A stretch of DNA of 64,000 bases from Astropecten irregularis (GCA_963971285.1 OZ020248.1:6696001-6760000), one strand, 5' to 3'. Shown: positions 11,956 to 22,789, counted from the first letter of the stretch. Notes: generated by a model not told the origin, from the letters alone. A program made the numbers and translations.

Positions 11956-12195
11956 TCAAGTCTTATTTAACATGTGTGCAAACTGTTTCGATAAATGCAA
12001 CAAATTGGAGTCAGGCCGAGGGCCAATGCACCACGGACACCCAATACCACATCCTTTACGCATGGCATTGCACATGACAAAAGATTCAACCGCAGGTATC
12101 ATACGGGGACAAAATTCAAAAGTGGAAGACACCGACACTCCGACAGAGATGAAAACAAAAATTATAATTAAAAATTTAATGTCAACAATCCCCAT
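11956..12195 (-). CDS. Possible small secreted cysteine-rich peptide
   Basis: A 79-residue ORF with an ATG start (12195) and an in-frame stop nine codons upstream. It begins with a classical signal peptide: a lysine, then the hydrophobic run FLIIIFVFISVGVSVSS (about 8-24). The mature part has five cysteines spaced C-x12-C-x6-C-x3-C-x2-C, including GCGIGCPWC, then a Pro/Asp/Asn stretch and the stop. No family recognised. It lies about 1 kb downstream of KirA on the same strand, and its 3' end touches the repeat-derived hairpin at 11771-11935, so the last residues may be repeat sequence. An odd cysteine number suggests either dimerisation, a missing exon, or a chance ORF. Confidence 0.3.
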   Translation of the reverse strand: MGIVDIKFLIIIFVFISVGVSVSSTFEFCPRMIPAVESFVMCNAMRKGCGIGCPWCIGPRPDSNLLHLSKQFAHMLNKT

Positions 12196-13242
12196 ACAAT
12201 GGATATATTCCTATTGCAGAAGATGTGCTTGAAAGCACGGTGTACAGTAGATTGCATTTTCCGGTGGAATGAACTGGAAGGCCCCAAATTCATTCTGTCT
12301 GTAGGACGCATTAGAATTCTGGCCGGATAAATTGCATTTGATCAACGCCTCCCACTGTACAGTATAGCCGTTGAACCCCTAAATATGTGTACATTAGTCT
12401 GTATGAGTACATGTTCAATGTAACATACCGGGCACATGTAGCCTGCACTCCGGCTTATTGCAAACTCAGGCAAAACATCACTGAAAGTTGTGTGTTTGAT
12501 TGAGAAATTCAATGTTTCTATTTTTCTTAAATTTGCAATTTGAAATTGAAAAAAAATTACAAATAACAATGAGCAGAGAAAAATGAGTGCTGAAGTTTTT
12601 CAGATCTTTTTGGATGTCCAAGGACAACCATGTCAGATTTTTGGTAAATCATACTCGACTGACGAATTACCATGAGGTTTGCACATTAAATTAATAATAC
12701 ATGTAGGTGCAACATTTTTTTTTTGGTGGTCGCCAAACCTTAATATTCATGCGTATGGCCTACGTACAGATTGTCAACATGAAAACAAAACTAGGTCTGC
12801 ATTTGGTGTGATGTTTCCGAGAACAAATCTATCAATGATATATGTACAAGGAAGCAATAATCAATGTGAACATGTACATGTAGGCAAACATAAAAACTCA
12901 CATTTGTTCATCCATTTGAAGGTAATGTACAATTACACACATGTTAAAGTAACGAAGACTCAACTCAAGTATAAACTCACAAATCAGTTAAATATTCTGC
13001 GTTATCAACTTGCAATTTACCCAAAAAGAAAATTCTGAAAAAAGTGTAATATTAATAATAACATTGGTTTGTCGCTGAATGGGAAGGGGGTGGGGTGAAG
13101 ATGGGGGTTGCAACCCTAAAAACCATACTTTAGATCCGCCACCGCAAAATGACATTGATTTATTTGTCTGTCTGGTTGAAGAAATCACAGCCACATGTTT
13201 AATGAGACCGATGTACATTATGTAGAAATGCAGCAAATGGAG
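12196..13242. other. Region downstream of KirA, nothing firm
   Basis: Would hold the KirA 3' UTR intron or exon if the donor at 13250 is used. No acceptor or poly(A) site can be singled out. Confidence 0.35.
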
Positions 13243-13259
13243 TGACTCACCTTGTTCTG
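13243..13259 (-). other. Splice donor just after the KirA stop
   Basis: After the TGA the minus strand reads CAGAACAAG then GTGAGT, a full match to the AAG|GTRAGT donor consensus, with the exon end at 13251. The donor lies 9 nt past the stop, so KirA mRNA probably splices to a downstream 3' UTR exon. That distance is too short to trigger decay by the usual 50-55 nt rule. Confidence 0.6.
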
Positions 13260-14834
13260 TCATACATGGGACTCCCTTGATAATGGACTGACGCTGCCGT
13301 CACTGGAATTCCGTCCTGTTCGCCGTCGGTAAGCAGGGTCGTCCGGGGTGCTCGCCATCCTGTCTATGGATTCGCTCTTTGCCGATGTGAGCGGCAAGGC
13401 ATTCTTGCCGAAGCACCGGTTCACCGAGAGGTGCTCGCTACTGCGACTCTTAAAGCGGGTCTTGTCCCTGGATGTCAGTGCCTCCACCCGCTTGTTGTAG
13501 ATTCGATTCCGGCTATCTGCGTCCTGATCTTTGTCCAGTTCGTCAAGCTTGGCTTCCCGCATCACCTTGAGGATGTAATCTCGGATGAATTCCAGCGGAT
13601 CGGTCGGGCTCTCTGATATGGAGGCAGCCTTTCTTGCCATTAAATCCAGGTCTTTGGCACTGTAGCGAGGTGTCTCGGGGACCTGGTACGTGTGGTCAAA
13701 CTTGGAGTAGTCAATGTCGTACTGTTTGTCGTTCTCAGATTTTAAGTAGACCACTGAGCTTGCGAATCGGTGGCCCCAGAGCACCTCGTTAGGTAGGTAG
13801 GACGTACGGGCTTGAGTGGTGAGGCCTGTCTGCTCCACGATGCCTTCCAGGATGACGACAATCTCAAAGTCTGCATTTTCGAGCCCTTTTGCTGTGTACT
13901 CGTACAACGGACTGTCCTCATCAATTTCGTGGCACACAATAATGGGCCACACCAGGAATATCCGGTCTTCGCCCGTGTCAAAATCCAAGTCCATGTTGAA
14001 AGTGTGCAGTGGAATGATTTCACCTTCGACAGTCACCCGGGGTTTGATGAGATATGCCCGGACGTGGGCTTCAAACAGGTGAGAGTTGCGAATGTCGCCC
14101 AGCCGGAACATGAAGCAGAACCGGCCGTCCCTCAGGGCGATCACGCCATTTTTACTGAACTTCAGCGTGGCTGCGCGCTTCTTGGGCCGGGCTATCTTGG
14201 CAAATATACATCCAATCATGACGGCGTCTATCAGGCAACTGACAACGGACTGGATAACGACAACTATAATCGCATGAGGGCATGCTTCAGTCACGCTCCG
14301 ACCGCCGTAGCCAATTGTGGTCTGCGTCTCCACCGAAAACAGGAACGACGCGGTAAAAGAGTCCACATTGTCAACGCACGGCTGCCATTCTGGGTCAGTT
14401 ATGTTCCAGCTCTGGTAGTGCAAGTCCCCGTGCGCGGCCGCGATGATAAACCACAAGATGCCAAAGAGGAACCAGCTGAGCACGTAGGCTAAGGTAAAGA
14501 CGCTGAGGTTGTACCGCCACCGCAGGTCGATCAAAGTGGTGAAGAGGTCGGCGATGAGACGGTAGCCCAGGTTTTTGACATGGGTGTGGGCCACGTTGCA
14601 CACTCCGTCCTTGCTGACCAGCCGCTGCATCTGCTTGCGGCGCCGCAGCTTTCGTCGCAGCCGGTACGACCGCACCGACTCCTTCCGCTCGTGGTGGTTT
14701 GGCAGGCTGGCCGCCACGCCATTGCTGCTGTAAGCGCTCTCCGACGAGTCGCTGATGTTGCTGCCTCTCCGTTCCTCCAAAGATTCATTCTTGACATCCT
14801 CCAGCATATTCAAGCATTCCTCTTTGCCCTGCAT
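13260..14834 (-). CDS. Inward-rectifier potassium channel, Kir2/Kir3-like (KirA)
   Basis: Tetrameric plasma-membrane K+ channel subunit that passes inward current and sets resting potential. The 524-residue frame starts at the first ATG (14834); an in-frame stop lies upstream at 14877-14879. Seen: basic N-terminus (about 55-70); TM1 about 109-132 after DLRWR; extracellular sequon NIT at 144-146; pore cysteines C153 and C185; filter TIGYG 173-177 with salt-bridge partners E169 and R179; TM2 about 187-212 with rectification aspartate D203; PKKR 217-220 for PIP2. The cytoplasmic domain retains acids matching Kir2.1 E224, D255, D259 and E299 (E255, D286, D290, E330). D247, in FRLGDIRNSH, matches the GIRK2/GIRK4 sodium-site aspartate; Kir2.1 has Asn there. 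The C-terminus ESHV is a class I PDZ ligand. The coding region has no intron. Cytoplasmic sequence reads closer to Kir2 than KirB or KirC do. Function is inferred from family motifs. Confidence 0.97.
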   Translation of the reverse strand: MQGKEECLNMLEDVKNESLEERRGSNISDSSESAYSSNGVAASLPNHHERKESVRSYRLRRKLRRRKQMQRLVSKDGVCNVAHTHVKNLGYRLIADLFTTLIDLRWRYNLSVFTLAYVLSWFLFGILWFIIAAAHGDLHYQSWNITDPEWQPCVDNVDSFTASFLFSVETQTTIGYGGRSVTEACPHAIIVVVIQSVVSCLIDAVMIGCIFAKIARPKKRAATLKFSKNGVIALRDGRFCFMFRLGDIRNSHLFEAHVRAYLIKPRVTVEGEIIPLHTFNMDLDFDTGEDRIFLVWPIIVCHEIDEDSPLYEYTAKGLENADFEIVVILEGIVEQTGLTTQARTSYLPNEVLWGHRFASSVVYLKSENDKQYDIDYSKFDHTYQVPETPRYSAKDLDLMARKAASISESPTDPLEFIRDYILKVMREAKLDELDKDQDADSRNRIYNKRVEALTSRDKTRFKSRSSEHLSVNRCFGKNALPLTSAKSESIDRMASTPDDPAYRRRTGRNSSDGSVSPLSRESHV

Positions 14835-14850
14835 CGTCCCGTGAGGTTTC

Positions 14851-14874
14851 TCACGCCTCACTTCCAAAGAGCAT
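14851..14874 (-). promoter_or_regulatory. Short upstream ORF in the KirA leader
   Basis: An ATG at 14872-14874, in a different frame from KirA, opens a seven-codon reading frame (MLFGSEA) that stops at 14851-14853, 16 nt before the KirA ATG. If the mRNA leader includes it, it could lower or condition KirA translation. Whether it is transcribed is not known from sequence. Confidence 0.3.
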
Positions 14875-15383
14875 AATTATTATTCCACAACAGGTGGATA
14901 ACCAACACCATCCAAGGTGCGCTTTACCAGCAAACCAAATCAACAAGCCTCACGTAGCTCGAGCCGTGCAAACTATTCCTTTCTGTTGGCCCTCCTGGAC
15001 AAAACTCAATTTAACAGCAGCTGGTGGGATCTGTTGAATGAGAAATTGAAACGATTGTTTTAATTGGACAAATTTACAAACAAATTGGATTTACAATTTA
15101 ACAGGATTAGTGCAGGAAGGTTAAGTGGATAGCCAAAAACGTATTTACATTAAAAAAATCCACAGTGCTTGTCAAAAAGCCCTCAAGTCAATTTCACTAA
15201 ATTATTCAATGATTAACTTGCTAAACAGTAAAAAATGCTGGTATGGTATGGTGGCTAATTTGAATAGTTAAAGATTTATAACCAAGTACTGTGTATATGT
15301 ATGACACATGTACATGAATATGTACAGTAACGTCAACATGTACAGTCAAGCTGTAACAAAACACCAGTTCCAACTTCCCTGAG
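14875..15383. other. KirA upstream flank, no clear feature
   Basis: AT-rich. A minus-strand TTTTGTCCAG near 14998 could be a 3' splice site for the KirA coding exon. Confidence 0.3.
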
Positions 15384-15494
15384 TGGTCGATTTCATAAAA
15401 CTTATGACGCGTCCCAGAGTTAAGACGCATCCTTTCTCTATGGACTCACCGCATAGATGCAATGCGTCACAGCGCTTTATGAAATCGGCCCCTG
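15384..15494. mobile_element. GGGGCCGATTTCA fold-back MITE
   Basis: Begins GGTCGATTTCATAAAACTTA and ends TATGAAATCGGCCCC; interior contains GACGCGTC and GCATAGATGC. An inverted relative lies at 15702-15846. Confidence 0.7.
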
Positions 15495-15895
15495 GTGTAT
15501 CAAACTCAAGATCTTGTGGTCAATCTACAGATTGTGGGTTCAAATCCAGCCATGGGTTAGTGGTGCTTGCATCCTTGGGCAAGATGATTTGTCACATATT
15601 ACTCCTCTTCACCCAGGAGTAATTGGGTGGCTGTGAGGGTAGAGACTATGGAGACTTACAGCAGCCAGGGCTGTAGGCATAAACTCAGAAAGTTGAGATG
15701 AAACCGATTTCATAAAGCTCTGCGATGCGTCGCAACTCGATTTGCAAAGCGTCATAGCTGCGACGCGTCGCATCTATGCGGTGAGTCCATAGAGAAAGGA
15801 TGAGTATTAACTCTGCGACGTGTCGTACGTTTTATGAAATCGGCCCCAGGTTTAAGAAATAAAGGTGGAGCCCAATGACCAGGGAAAATAATAAT
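15495..15895 (+). repeat. SINE-2 copy split by a MITE
   Basis: 5' part to about 15701 has a B box (GGTTCAAATCC) and the body. The 3' end (CCCAATGACCAGGGAAAATA) resumes after the MITE at 15702-15846. A second MITE borders the 5' end. Confidence 0.75.
15702..15846. mobile_element. GGGGCCGATTTCA fold-back MITE inside SINE-2
   Basis: CCGATTTCATAAAGCTCTGC ... TTTTATGAAATCGGCCCC with GACGCGTCGC inner repeats. It interrupts the SINE-2 3' end, so it inserted after the SINE. Confidence 0.75.
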
Positions 15896-17974
15896 ACACA
15901 CATCATCAACACACATTGATTGTGCTATGTAAAAACGGTTCATTATAGAAATTGCCAACACAAACATTAATCATTCGCAATTTTTAATCAAACAAAGTAG
16001 TCACAATATAACTATCTAAACACCTTTGTCAACATTTTCAAAGAGCGCCATGATGCACTTCAAATAGATCAATTCAGTTATTGCCAGGTTTTTTTTTTTA
16101 CCCACCGGTGCACTTTACATTATATCTAATGGCTTCAAAAAGCAACTATCAGCCTTTGATGTTTACCTGTGATAAGTTACTTAATAGAGCTATAAAATAC
16201 ACCCCTCCCTTGGGTACAAACCCAGGGGAGATTAAAGCCGTTGAAGAATGCTGACAAGGGTTAAAAATAGCCCCTGGTTAAGGTGTTGCGCCCCATCCGC
16301 CCCATCGCTCAAGAGACAACACATACATATCACCTCTTAGCGCTAAGTAACCATTATCAATTATTCACGGGCATCATACAAGCAGTGCACATCTCAGGGG
16401 GCGGATGTTACAAAGTGCTGGCTCTATCGATTGCTGCATGTCACAATAAATAAAGGTAGGATTAGCACTGCGACAGCCACACCGCGAAAAAAAGAAAAGG
16501 GTCCATCATGATCAATCTATAATGATGACATTCTTATTAACTCTGCCTGACAGCTCTTCACTTTTGTCAAAGGGATTCGGCGTAAAGACGGATGCACAAT
16601 TCGGGAGAATTCATTTCAGGTGTCTTGCCAAAATTGATCCAACCTTTCAACAGGAATAAGGATTTAGGATTAGGATATCTACCATCTCAGTATAACACTA
16701 AAGAAAACAAACAGCAAAACATTAATTACCACCAGTCAAAGTTGCTACGCACACCCATTTAACTCCGTAAATATTATTTCAAGGCTGGTACAATTGAATT
16801 TGAGAGCCCGCACCAATATACAGCTTGTGGTTTTTGGGTGTCCAAAAGACTTAAGTTTCTGGCACAAATAAGTCACAAATGACACTGTGCATACAGTACA
16901 AATTGAAAAGTAAGACAGTACTTGGATTTTAAAAATTTAACAGCTGCTTTTCCCAAAACCCACTGGGTTGTTTCTCCCAAAAGATTTCAATTTACCAAAT
17001 ATCACCCTGATCCACATCTCTCCCCAATCATGCCAATGGAATTTTACAAGTTAAAAAGGTAGAGACCCTTCCGGCCTATTCACGAAAGGGTCCAAGAAAA
17101 AAAAATGATTTCAGCACCTCTAGATGTCTAAGACTTGACAAATTGTCCCTGGGCATTTTCTCTATAGATACGGAGAGTATAGGTTGTTTTAGAATGTTAG
17201 AAGAAGAAAATGTTTTTATTGCAGACAATTCTGCAATTTCCAAAAGGTCGTTCACAAGACAATGTACATGTACAGTATGTTGATATTATCATATAAATGA
17301 GCAAACTTAATTGCTACAGATGCGTATACCCGGGCTGTGTTTCAGCCAAAGCTCAACACAGCTCCTTGCAACATCATTGTACTCTGCAAGGTCCTCGGCT
17401 TTGCATTTATGTACATGTATTCTCCAATAAAGGATGTGCAATTATGCACAATAGAGAACTTCTAAATAAAAATGGTATGCACAATACATTAAATACATAT
17501 TTATACAATGTTAGATAATTGTATTGTATTGTAATTGTATTCAATTGAGTATTGAACACCTGTCGGAAAGCTAATTTGATTGGCAGGTGTGAAAAAGGGC
17601 TCCAGATGTTATTTGATTGGGAAAAGTCCAAAACAATTTGCAAAAGCTTAGGTTTATTATTCTACAGTAACACCATGTTACAGCCAGGATATGGTATACT
17701 GTACATGTATGTTCCTCCCGTTCAAGTGGGAAATAAATTCTGCATCGCAAACACAGATTACTTGTGCATCCCTACTGCTGGCATTTCCGTCCTGTCAATG
17801 TATGAGATGCACTAAAGCACGCCACAGACAAAAACAAATCCACTTGCTTTCAAGACTTGTTTTCAAGTATGTACATGTAGATGTATGGTTCGCCGGACAT
17901 GTGAATGACAAGAGAACTTTGTGGATGGTTCTGAGAGAACGTTAGGAACAAAATAATACATTGTATCATTATAT
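15896..17974. other. No gene seen; partly unique CpG-bearing sequence
   Basis: 16200-16650 looks single-copy and has several CpGs; it might be regulatory for KirA, but nothing specific is visible. Confidence 0.3.
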
Positions 17975-18114
17975 AATATTGACTGGCCTTGAGGGAGATA
18001 CCACATATATTTCCCGAACTAGTCTCATATTGCCCCGAGTCGAAGACGAGGGCAATATGGGTCTAGTGAGGGAAATATATGTGGTATCTCCCGAAAGTAA
18101 CGCCAGTCAATATT
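17975..18114. mobile_element. 140-bp palindromic MITE
   Basis: AATATTGACTGGC at both ends in inverse orientation, with an inner perfect stem GGGAGATACCACATATATTT. Central loop GAGTCGAAGACGAG. Confidence 0.75.
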
Positions 18115-18177
18115 ATTATTATTACCTGTTCAACTCTTTCTGGTGCATAAGAATAGGAACAAGAAAGCCTAACCAAG

Positions 18178-18246
18178 TTGAACCATAGATATCGGAAGAA
18201 AAAACAAAAATCATAATTATTCTTCCGCTATCTATGGTTTCAACCC
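18178..18246. repeat. Inverted repeat AACCATAGATATCGGAAGAA
   Basis: A 19-20 bp arm pairs with TTCTTCCGCTATCTATGGTT with one mismatch, around an AT-rich loop; probably another small fold-back element. Confidence 0.6.
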
Positions 18247-19326
18247 GTTCAACGCGTAACGCGCGTTGAAGTTATGTGTTCAACGTGCTGAGGTGAATAT
18301 AGATATTATGGACCGCTAATTATTGTACATTGGCGCAATAGGAAAATAACTCTTTTTGCGGAGGAGGGGTGTATGAATATTATGGTCACTCGTCATTCAG
18401 CTGAGCCCTGACAGACAAAATATACGTTTATATCTTGTCTCCAAAATGCCTCATTCAGGTAATAATGTTCTGTATTTAACCCTAATCCACCACCATATCA
18501 CAGTTTACCACTCAGTTTTTCCTGTGGTACATGTAAGTGTGGTATCCTGAATACCACAAGACACTCACTGTGTGGTTTATGTTCCTGTTCCCCCAGGAGA
18601 CTGGCAATGTAAGCAGCTCTTGTCTTGTGTGGTACAGTGTGTAAGTATAGAGGGTTAGAGATAATGTAACTCTTAGAACTTCCACGGTTTTCTATATGGC
18701 CCACATTTCACTTTTATTGAAGTTGGTCCCGATAGCCAAAATCTTGCCACAGCCAGGAGTCTGGCAAGAAAGTATAGCAGCATTGCAAGAATCGTGTGAT
18801 AGCAGAGACGATTTTCGTCGCAACATCTAACGACTTGTCTAGAAGTCTAAACATGGCCTGAAAGACCACTCACTCTTCACAAAGGATGCCCTGTATGCCG
18901 CATTATTTGATGGAAAGATTCAAACCTTATTTAATTTAAAACATGAACCTGTTTGGTCCTAACCAAGAAGTTTTCAAAATTAAAAGCAAGTCTCTGCAAA
19001 TAAAAAAAAATAAAAAATCAGGTGTAAATGTACAGTTTCCTGAATCTGCCGAAATGATGTGATGCGAATTATCCTCCCTTTAAATTAATTTTAATGGGTC
19101 AAATAATTTGAGCCGGCGAGCCACACTTCATTGAATGCTTTAAAATCCTACAATACTAGCAATAGATTTACTTTGGGGTTCTTTGGAGTTTGGAATATAT
19201 GTCAAAACAGGTGCCATCTTGTTAGCAGAATCCTCAGGTTTATTTAAGGATAGCTCCTCCTTGTACAAGACCTGTATAGTATTTAGGATTTGGCTGGCTG
19301 GCTGGCAACATCGGTACGTGTACGAA
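18247..19326. other. No gene seen
   Basis: Short frames only; AT-rich, without splice-flanked coding-like stretches. Confidence 0.35.
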
Positions 19327-19625
19327 CATGTCATGTACGAAGTGTAACAAGAGTTACATCGGTAAATACTGCACTGATCATATTCCTGGAATAACAAATT
19401 CCTCTGAGACCGAACTCACTTGGGAAGAGGACAGTGACCATTTGCCAACATCAATCAACATTCTCCTGAAGATGGCCAGAGCATCTAGACCTACTGGCCG
19501 GAACATCGAGTTAACCCGGTTTTTCAGAGCCATCCCATACTCACAAAAGAGATAAATATGTCAAATGGTGTTACTGCAAACCTATCACTTTATGTAATTC
19601 CGCCATGCATAGCCTTAAATCTAAG
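19327..19625 (+). pseudogene. Possible Penelope-like retroelement 3' remnant
   Basis: The frame from 19328 reads MSCTKCNKSYIGKY, resembling the C-x-x-C...YIG start of GIY-YIG endonucleases. It is followed by CTGAAGATGGCCAGAGCATC and CCGGAACATCGAG, a tail like those of Penelope-type elements, and then by a stretch related to 11858-11965. No reverse transcriptase is left. Assignment rests on short motifs. Confidence 0.3.
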
Positions 19626-19951
19626 CAATCAACATTCGCTAACCATGGCACCATGGTATTGTTGTTTCTTATTCCAAGTATTTGTGGCATTCACAGGTGC
19701 ATTTATTTCCCGCTTCAAGAGCTGTGGCACTACGAAGTCTTTCCAAGTTAGACCTAGAAACTTAAAGATTCAACATTTATTCAATAGCGCTCTGCACTAA
19801 AGACGTCACAAAATCCCCGGATGTCAGACAAACATTGTCTCACACATGTAGTGTACATGCACGCGCACACACGTTTGCACACATGTTTGTCTGAGATCTG
19901 GTGCTATTTTTAGCGCAAGTGCGGATTGCTATTATTGATGCGGGGAGTACC

Positions 19952-20234
19952 CAGGGCTCGAAATATCCACTAGACCGAGGACCGAGTCTAGTGATTTCAG
20001 TGTCGGTCTAGTGAAGTGTGTACCGCACAAGTCCGGTTGTCTAGTGATTTTGTTTTCCTTGCACAAATAAAATGGTTCCTAAAAATGATGATTGTTGACA
20101 CATTATTGCATACAATTATGGTTTTCCTATGTACATGAAAGCTACAGGTCTAGTGAAAAAAGTTCAGGTCTAGTGAAATGCTTCAGTTACTAGACCTGCT
20201 GTCCAGTGCTTTTATTCACGAAATTCGACCCCTG
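19952..20234. mobile_element. 283-bp non-autonomous DNA transposon, 5-bp TSD
   Basis: Termini CAGGGCTCGAAAT and ATTCGACCCCTG are inverted; GTACC occurs directly on both sides (19947-19951, 20235-20239). Interior repeats GGTCTAGTGA at least five times. No coding capacity. Confidence 0.65.
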
Positions 20235-20446
20235 GTACCTGTACAATGTTCACGTGTAGGCCTACAAACATTAACGGCTTCAAGTTAGGGCTCCATTGAT
20301 TCAATAACTGAAATCTCAAATGTTCACTTTTCAACTTGACTGAAAAATCAGATACCTTTTAATCTCTGACTGCAACACAACCCTAATTAAAGGTTTGATC
20401 ACATACTGTACATGTGTGCATGTATTGTATACATACAGTAGAGTAG

Positions 20447-20575
20447 AGGCCTTTCCCCACTAGAGCACTCATATTCGGGTTGAACTCACCCTGGAGAAAG
20501 GGCAATCTTGATGGGGTGGGGTGACAGAGGGGTGAACATTTCAAGTGGGAATCCTGGTTTATTTAAGGCTAACTT
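20447..20575 (+). mobile_element. GGCCTTTTCCCACT MITE, left part
   Basis: Matches 34595-34839 in GGCCTTTCCCCACTAGAGC, AGGGGTGAACATTTCAAGTG and GTGGGAATCCTGG. The right end is lost. Confidence 0.6.
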
Positions 20576-21504
20576 TGAGTAGGATTAGAGCTTACATGTA
20601 AATTGGTCTGGTCATCTGAAAAGGTCAAGATATTACTTAGTTGGGACGGAATCAGACGAATTTAAATCACATTTAGAATTGGGTCACAGTATGACCCAGT
20701 GATTTAACTTGATTATTTTCATAATTATCTCTTTTTAAGTCACAGCAGTGATATGTACACCTTAAATATTTTACTGAATATATCAGTGCAATATGATTTC
20801 CATCTTCTGTTCTTCGCAGGATTTAGTATGAAGTTATTCCTACGTTCTCAAATGAACAACATACTTTGACATGGGTGAAGTGCTACTATGCCAATGCTAA
20901 AGTGCCCCTCTATATGATGTACATGATGTATTAAAATTAATGTGAAGTGAACTCCTTGTGCTGGTAGGCCTATAGCTTACATGTAAGTGTCTGTGGGTTG
21001 ATGGATGTCATGATGCTTAACAGCTGAAAGAGAATAGCCCTCAACATTATTTTACTTTCTGAGTGCTAAAGTGTACCTGTCAACTCATCTTCAAAAAAAG
21101 AGAGAAATGATCCAAGGAAAAGTTGCATGCCATTGTTCTCTATTTTGTATTACACTGTATTTCCATTTTCACTTCATTCAAGTGCTTTGAGCACTTATGT
21201 GGATATTGCACTATATAAGAAACCATTATTATTATTATTATTATTATACTGTATAATGCTTGAAGTCACAGCAAAGTATGTAATAAATGTACCTTTAACT
21301 ACCAGGGTAATATCTTAAATATTATCAATATGTACATGTATCAGACTATCAGTGCAATACAATTTCAAATTTATGCATGACTGCAGAACATGTACGTGTA
21401 GTACAGTGGCATAGATAGGTCCTCAGACCTGGGGGAGGGTGGGGGGGGGGATTGATCCTGTAGCTGGGTCGTACGTTCATATATGTTTGTGCACAAATAT
21501 ACAA
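20576..21504. other. No gene; (ATT)n microsatellite
   Basis: A short ATT run at about 21226-21246 and a G-run near 21440. Otherwise nothing supported. Confidence 0.4.
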
Positions 21505-21640
21505 GTAATAAACTGCTGCAAACTGCTCATCAGCCAAAATAATGCCCGGAAATTTATAAAATGCTTGGAGTTAGGAGGGCCTGCAAGTTTAGCAGGATCT
21601 TTATCAAAGGCTTAAAGCCTTCCTGACTCCAAACAAATAT
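21505..21640 (-). repeat. GATCC-hairpin dispersed repeat
   Basis: AAACTGCTCATCAGCCAAAA, TGCTTGGAGTTAGGAGGGCC and AGCAGGATCTTTATCAAAGG in the same order as at 59097. Confidence 0.65.
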
Positions 21641-22413
21641 ACAGAAATATACAAAATGAAATTCTGGCCAAACACCCCCCCCCCCACATCTACTCCCCTG
21701 TGTAGTACATGTTATTCCTACAATCTCATTTGAAAAATACTTGTAAATTCGATACACATTATCAGTAAAGTGCTACTAAGCCAAAGCTAGAGTGTAGGTA
21801 CCGTGCGATCGAGATATGTCTGCCGTTGTGTAGCTCTGTCGCCCGTATGCCCTGTGTAAGATTTATGCTTCAGTGCGTTTTGTTTCCCGGCGTTTTACGG
21901 CAGAAAAGGTATTCCACTTTTATTGATATATTTCTGGGTGATTTTTGTATTAATTAGAAAGTTCTATATGTGATGTAATAAATTATGGATAAAGGGGCTC
22001 ACATTTTCAATTATTTTGACTGGTCCACGATCCACTGGACCACTTCAACAAGGGTTTGACTGGTGCGCATTTCTTAAACAGGAAAAATTAGGCCTGTTAT
22101 ACCAAAAACTTGAAAAGAAAGCCAGGCAAGAGTTACTGGCGCAGGCAAACAAAGGTAGGCCCTTGTCACCATGGGTCACCATTGGGCATTAGAATCAGCC
22201 ATGCAAATAATGTATGGTTATGGCATTACGATACAGCCCCTGGGCCCTGCATGCACAGCGACTGCATGGATTGAATAGCTCAGCCTCCGTATGGCTAAAT
22301 CCTAACTGCTTCTGAAAAAGTGAGATTAGACAATCGACTGGAAATTTATGGACATCATTGATAAACTGTCTGTCTATGGTAATACCAGTGGGGCCTAAAT
22401 AGAGACAGGGACC

Positions 22414-22496
22414 AGCAGCCGATTTCACGAAACTTTACGCCGTGGCGTAAGTCCAACTTACGCCATGGCGTAAAGTTTCGTGAAATCGGCTGCAGA
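22414..22496. mobile_element. Short near-perfect palindrome, GGCCGATTTCA family
   Basis: GCAGCCGATTTCACGAAACT faces its complement around a three-base loop; the inner stem contains TTACGCC. It looks like a minimal member of the fold-back MITE superfamily. Confidence 0.75.
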
Positions 22497-22738
22497 AATG
22501 TTAAACCAGAGCATAACCTGGACCGTGGACGAGACGGAAGTCAGTGGACAAGTCGTGTTACGTGCAGTGCTGGCCTACCGTGCTACGACTCGATAGCCCC
22601 GTACTTTGTTCCGTCTTCACATCGCTGCCCGGTCGAATTAAAAGAAATACACCTCGGTACACTTTCAATTCATCTCCTGTCAAAATCAAAAGGCCAACAA
22701 ATTCCACAAAATACCCACAGCAAGAACTCTTCACTCAC

Positions 22739-22789
22739 CTATGATACCGCGTATTTCACTCGATAACTTGTAAGAATCCTGGTATTTTC
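22739..22789 (-). other. Candidate 51-nt internal exon
   Basis: On the minus strand a pyrimidine-rich acceptor (CGTCTATTTTTGCACAG) is followed 51 nt later by ATCATAG|GTGAGT, a strong donor. One frame is open across it. It could be a 5' leader exon of KirA, 7.9 kb downstream, or an exon of an unseen gene. It lies about 0.95 kb from the divergent plus-strand exon at 23737. Confidence 0.3.

Noticed and set aside
13812-14492. 226-codon plus-strand frame across KirA
   Set aside because: Antisense shadow of the channel gene; the opposite strand encodes a fully recognisable Kir core.
14835-14867. Upstream extension of KirA to a TTG start
   Set aside because: No ATG in the added 11 codons and a stop just upstream; animal genes start at ATG, so 14834 was used. 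The same reasoning moved KirB from GTG at 39762 to ATG at 39756.
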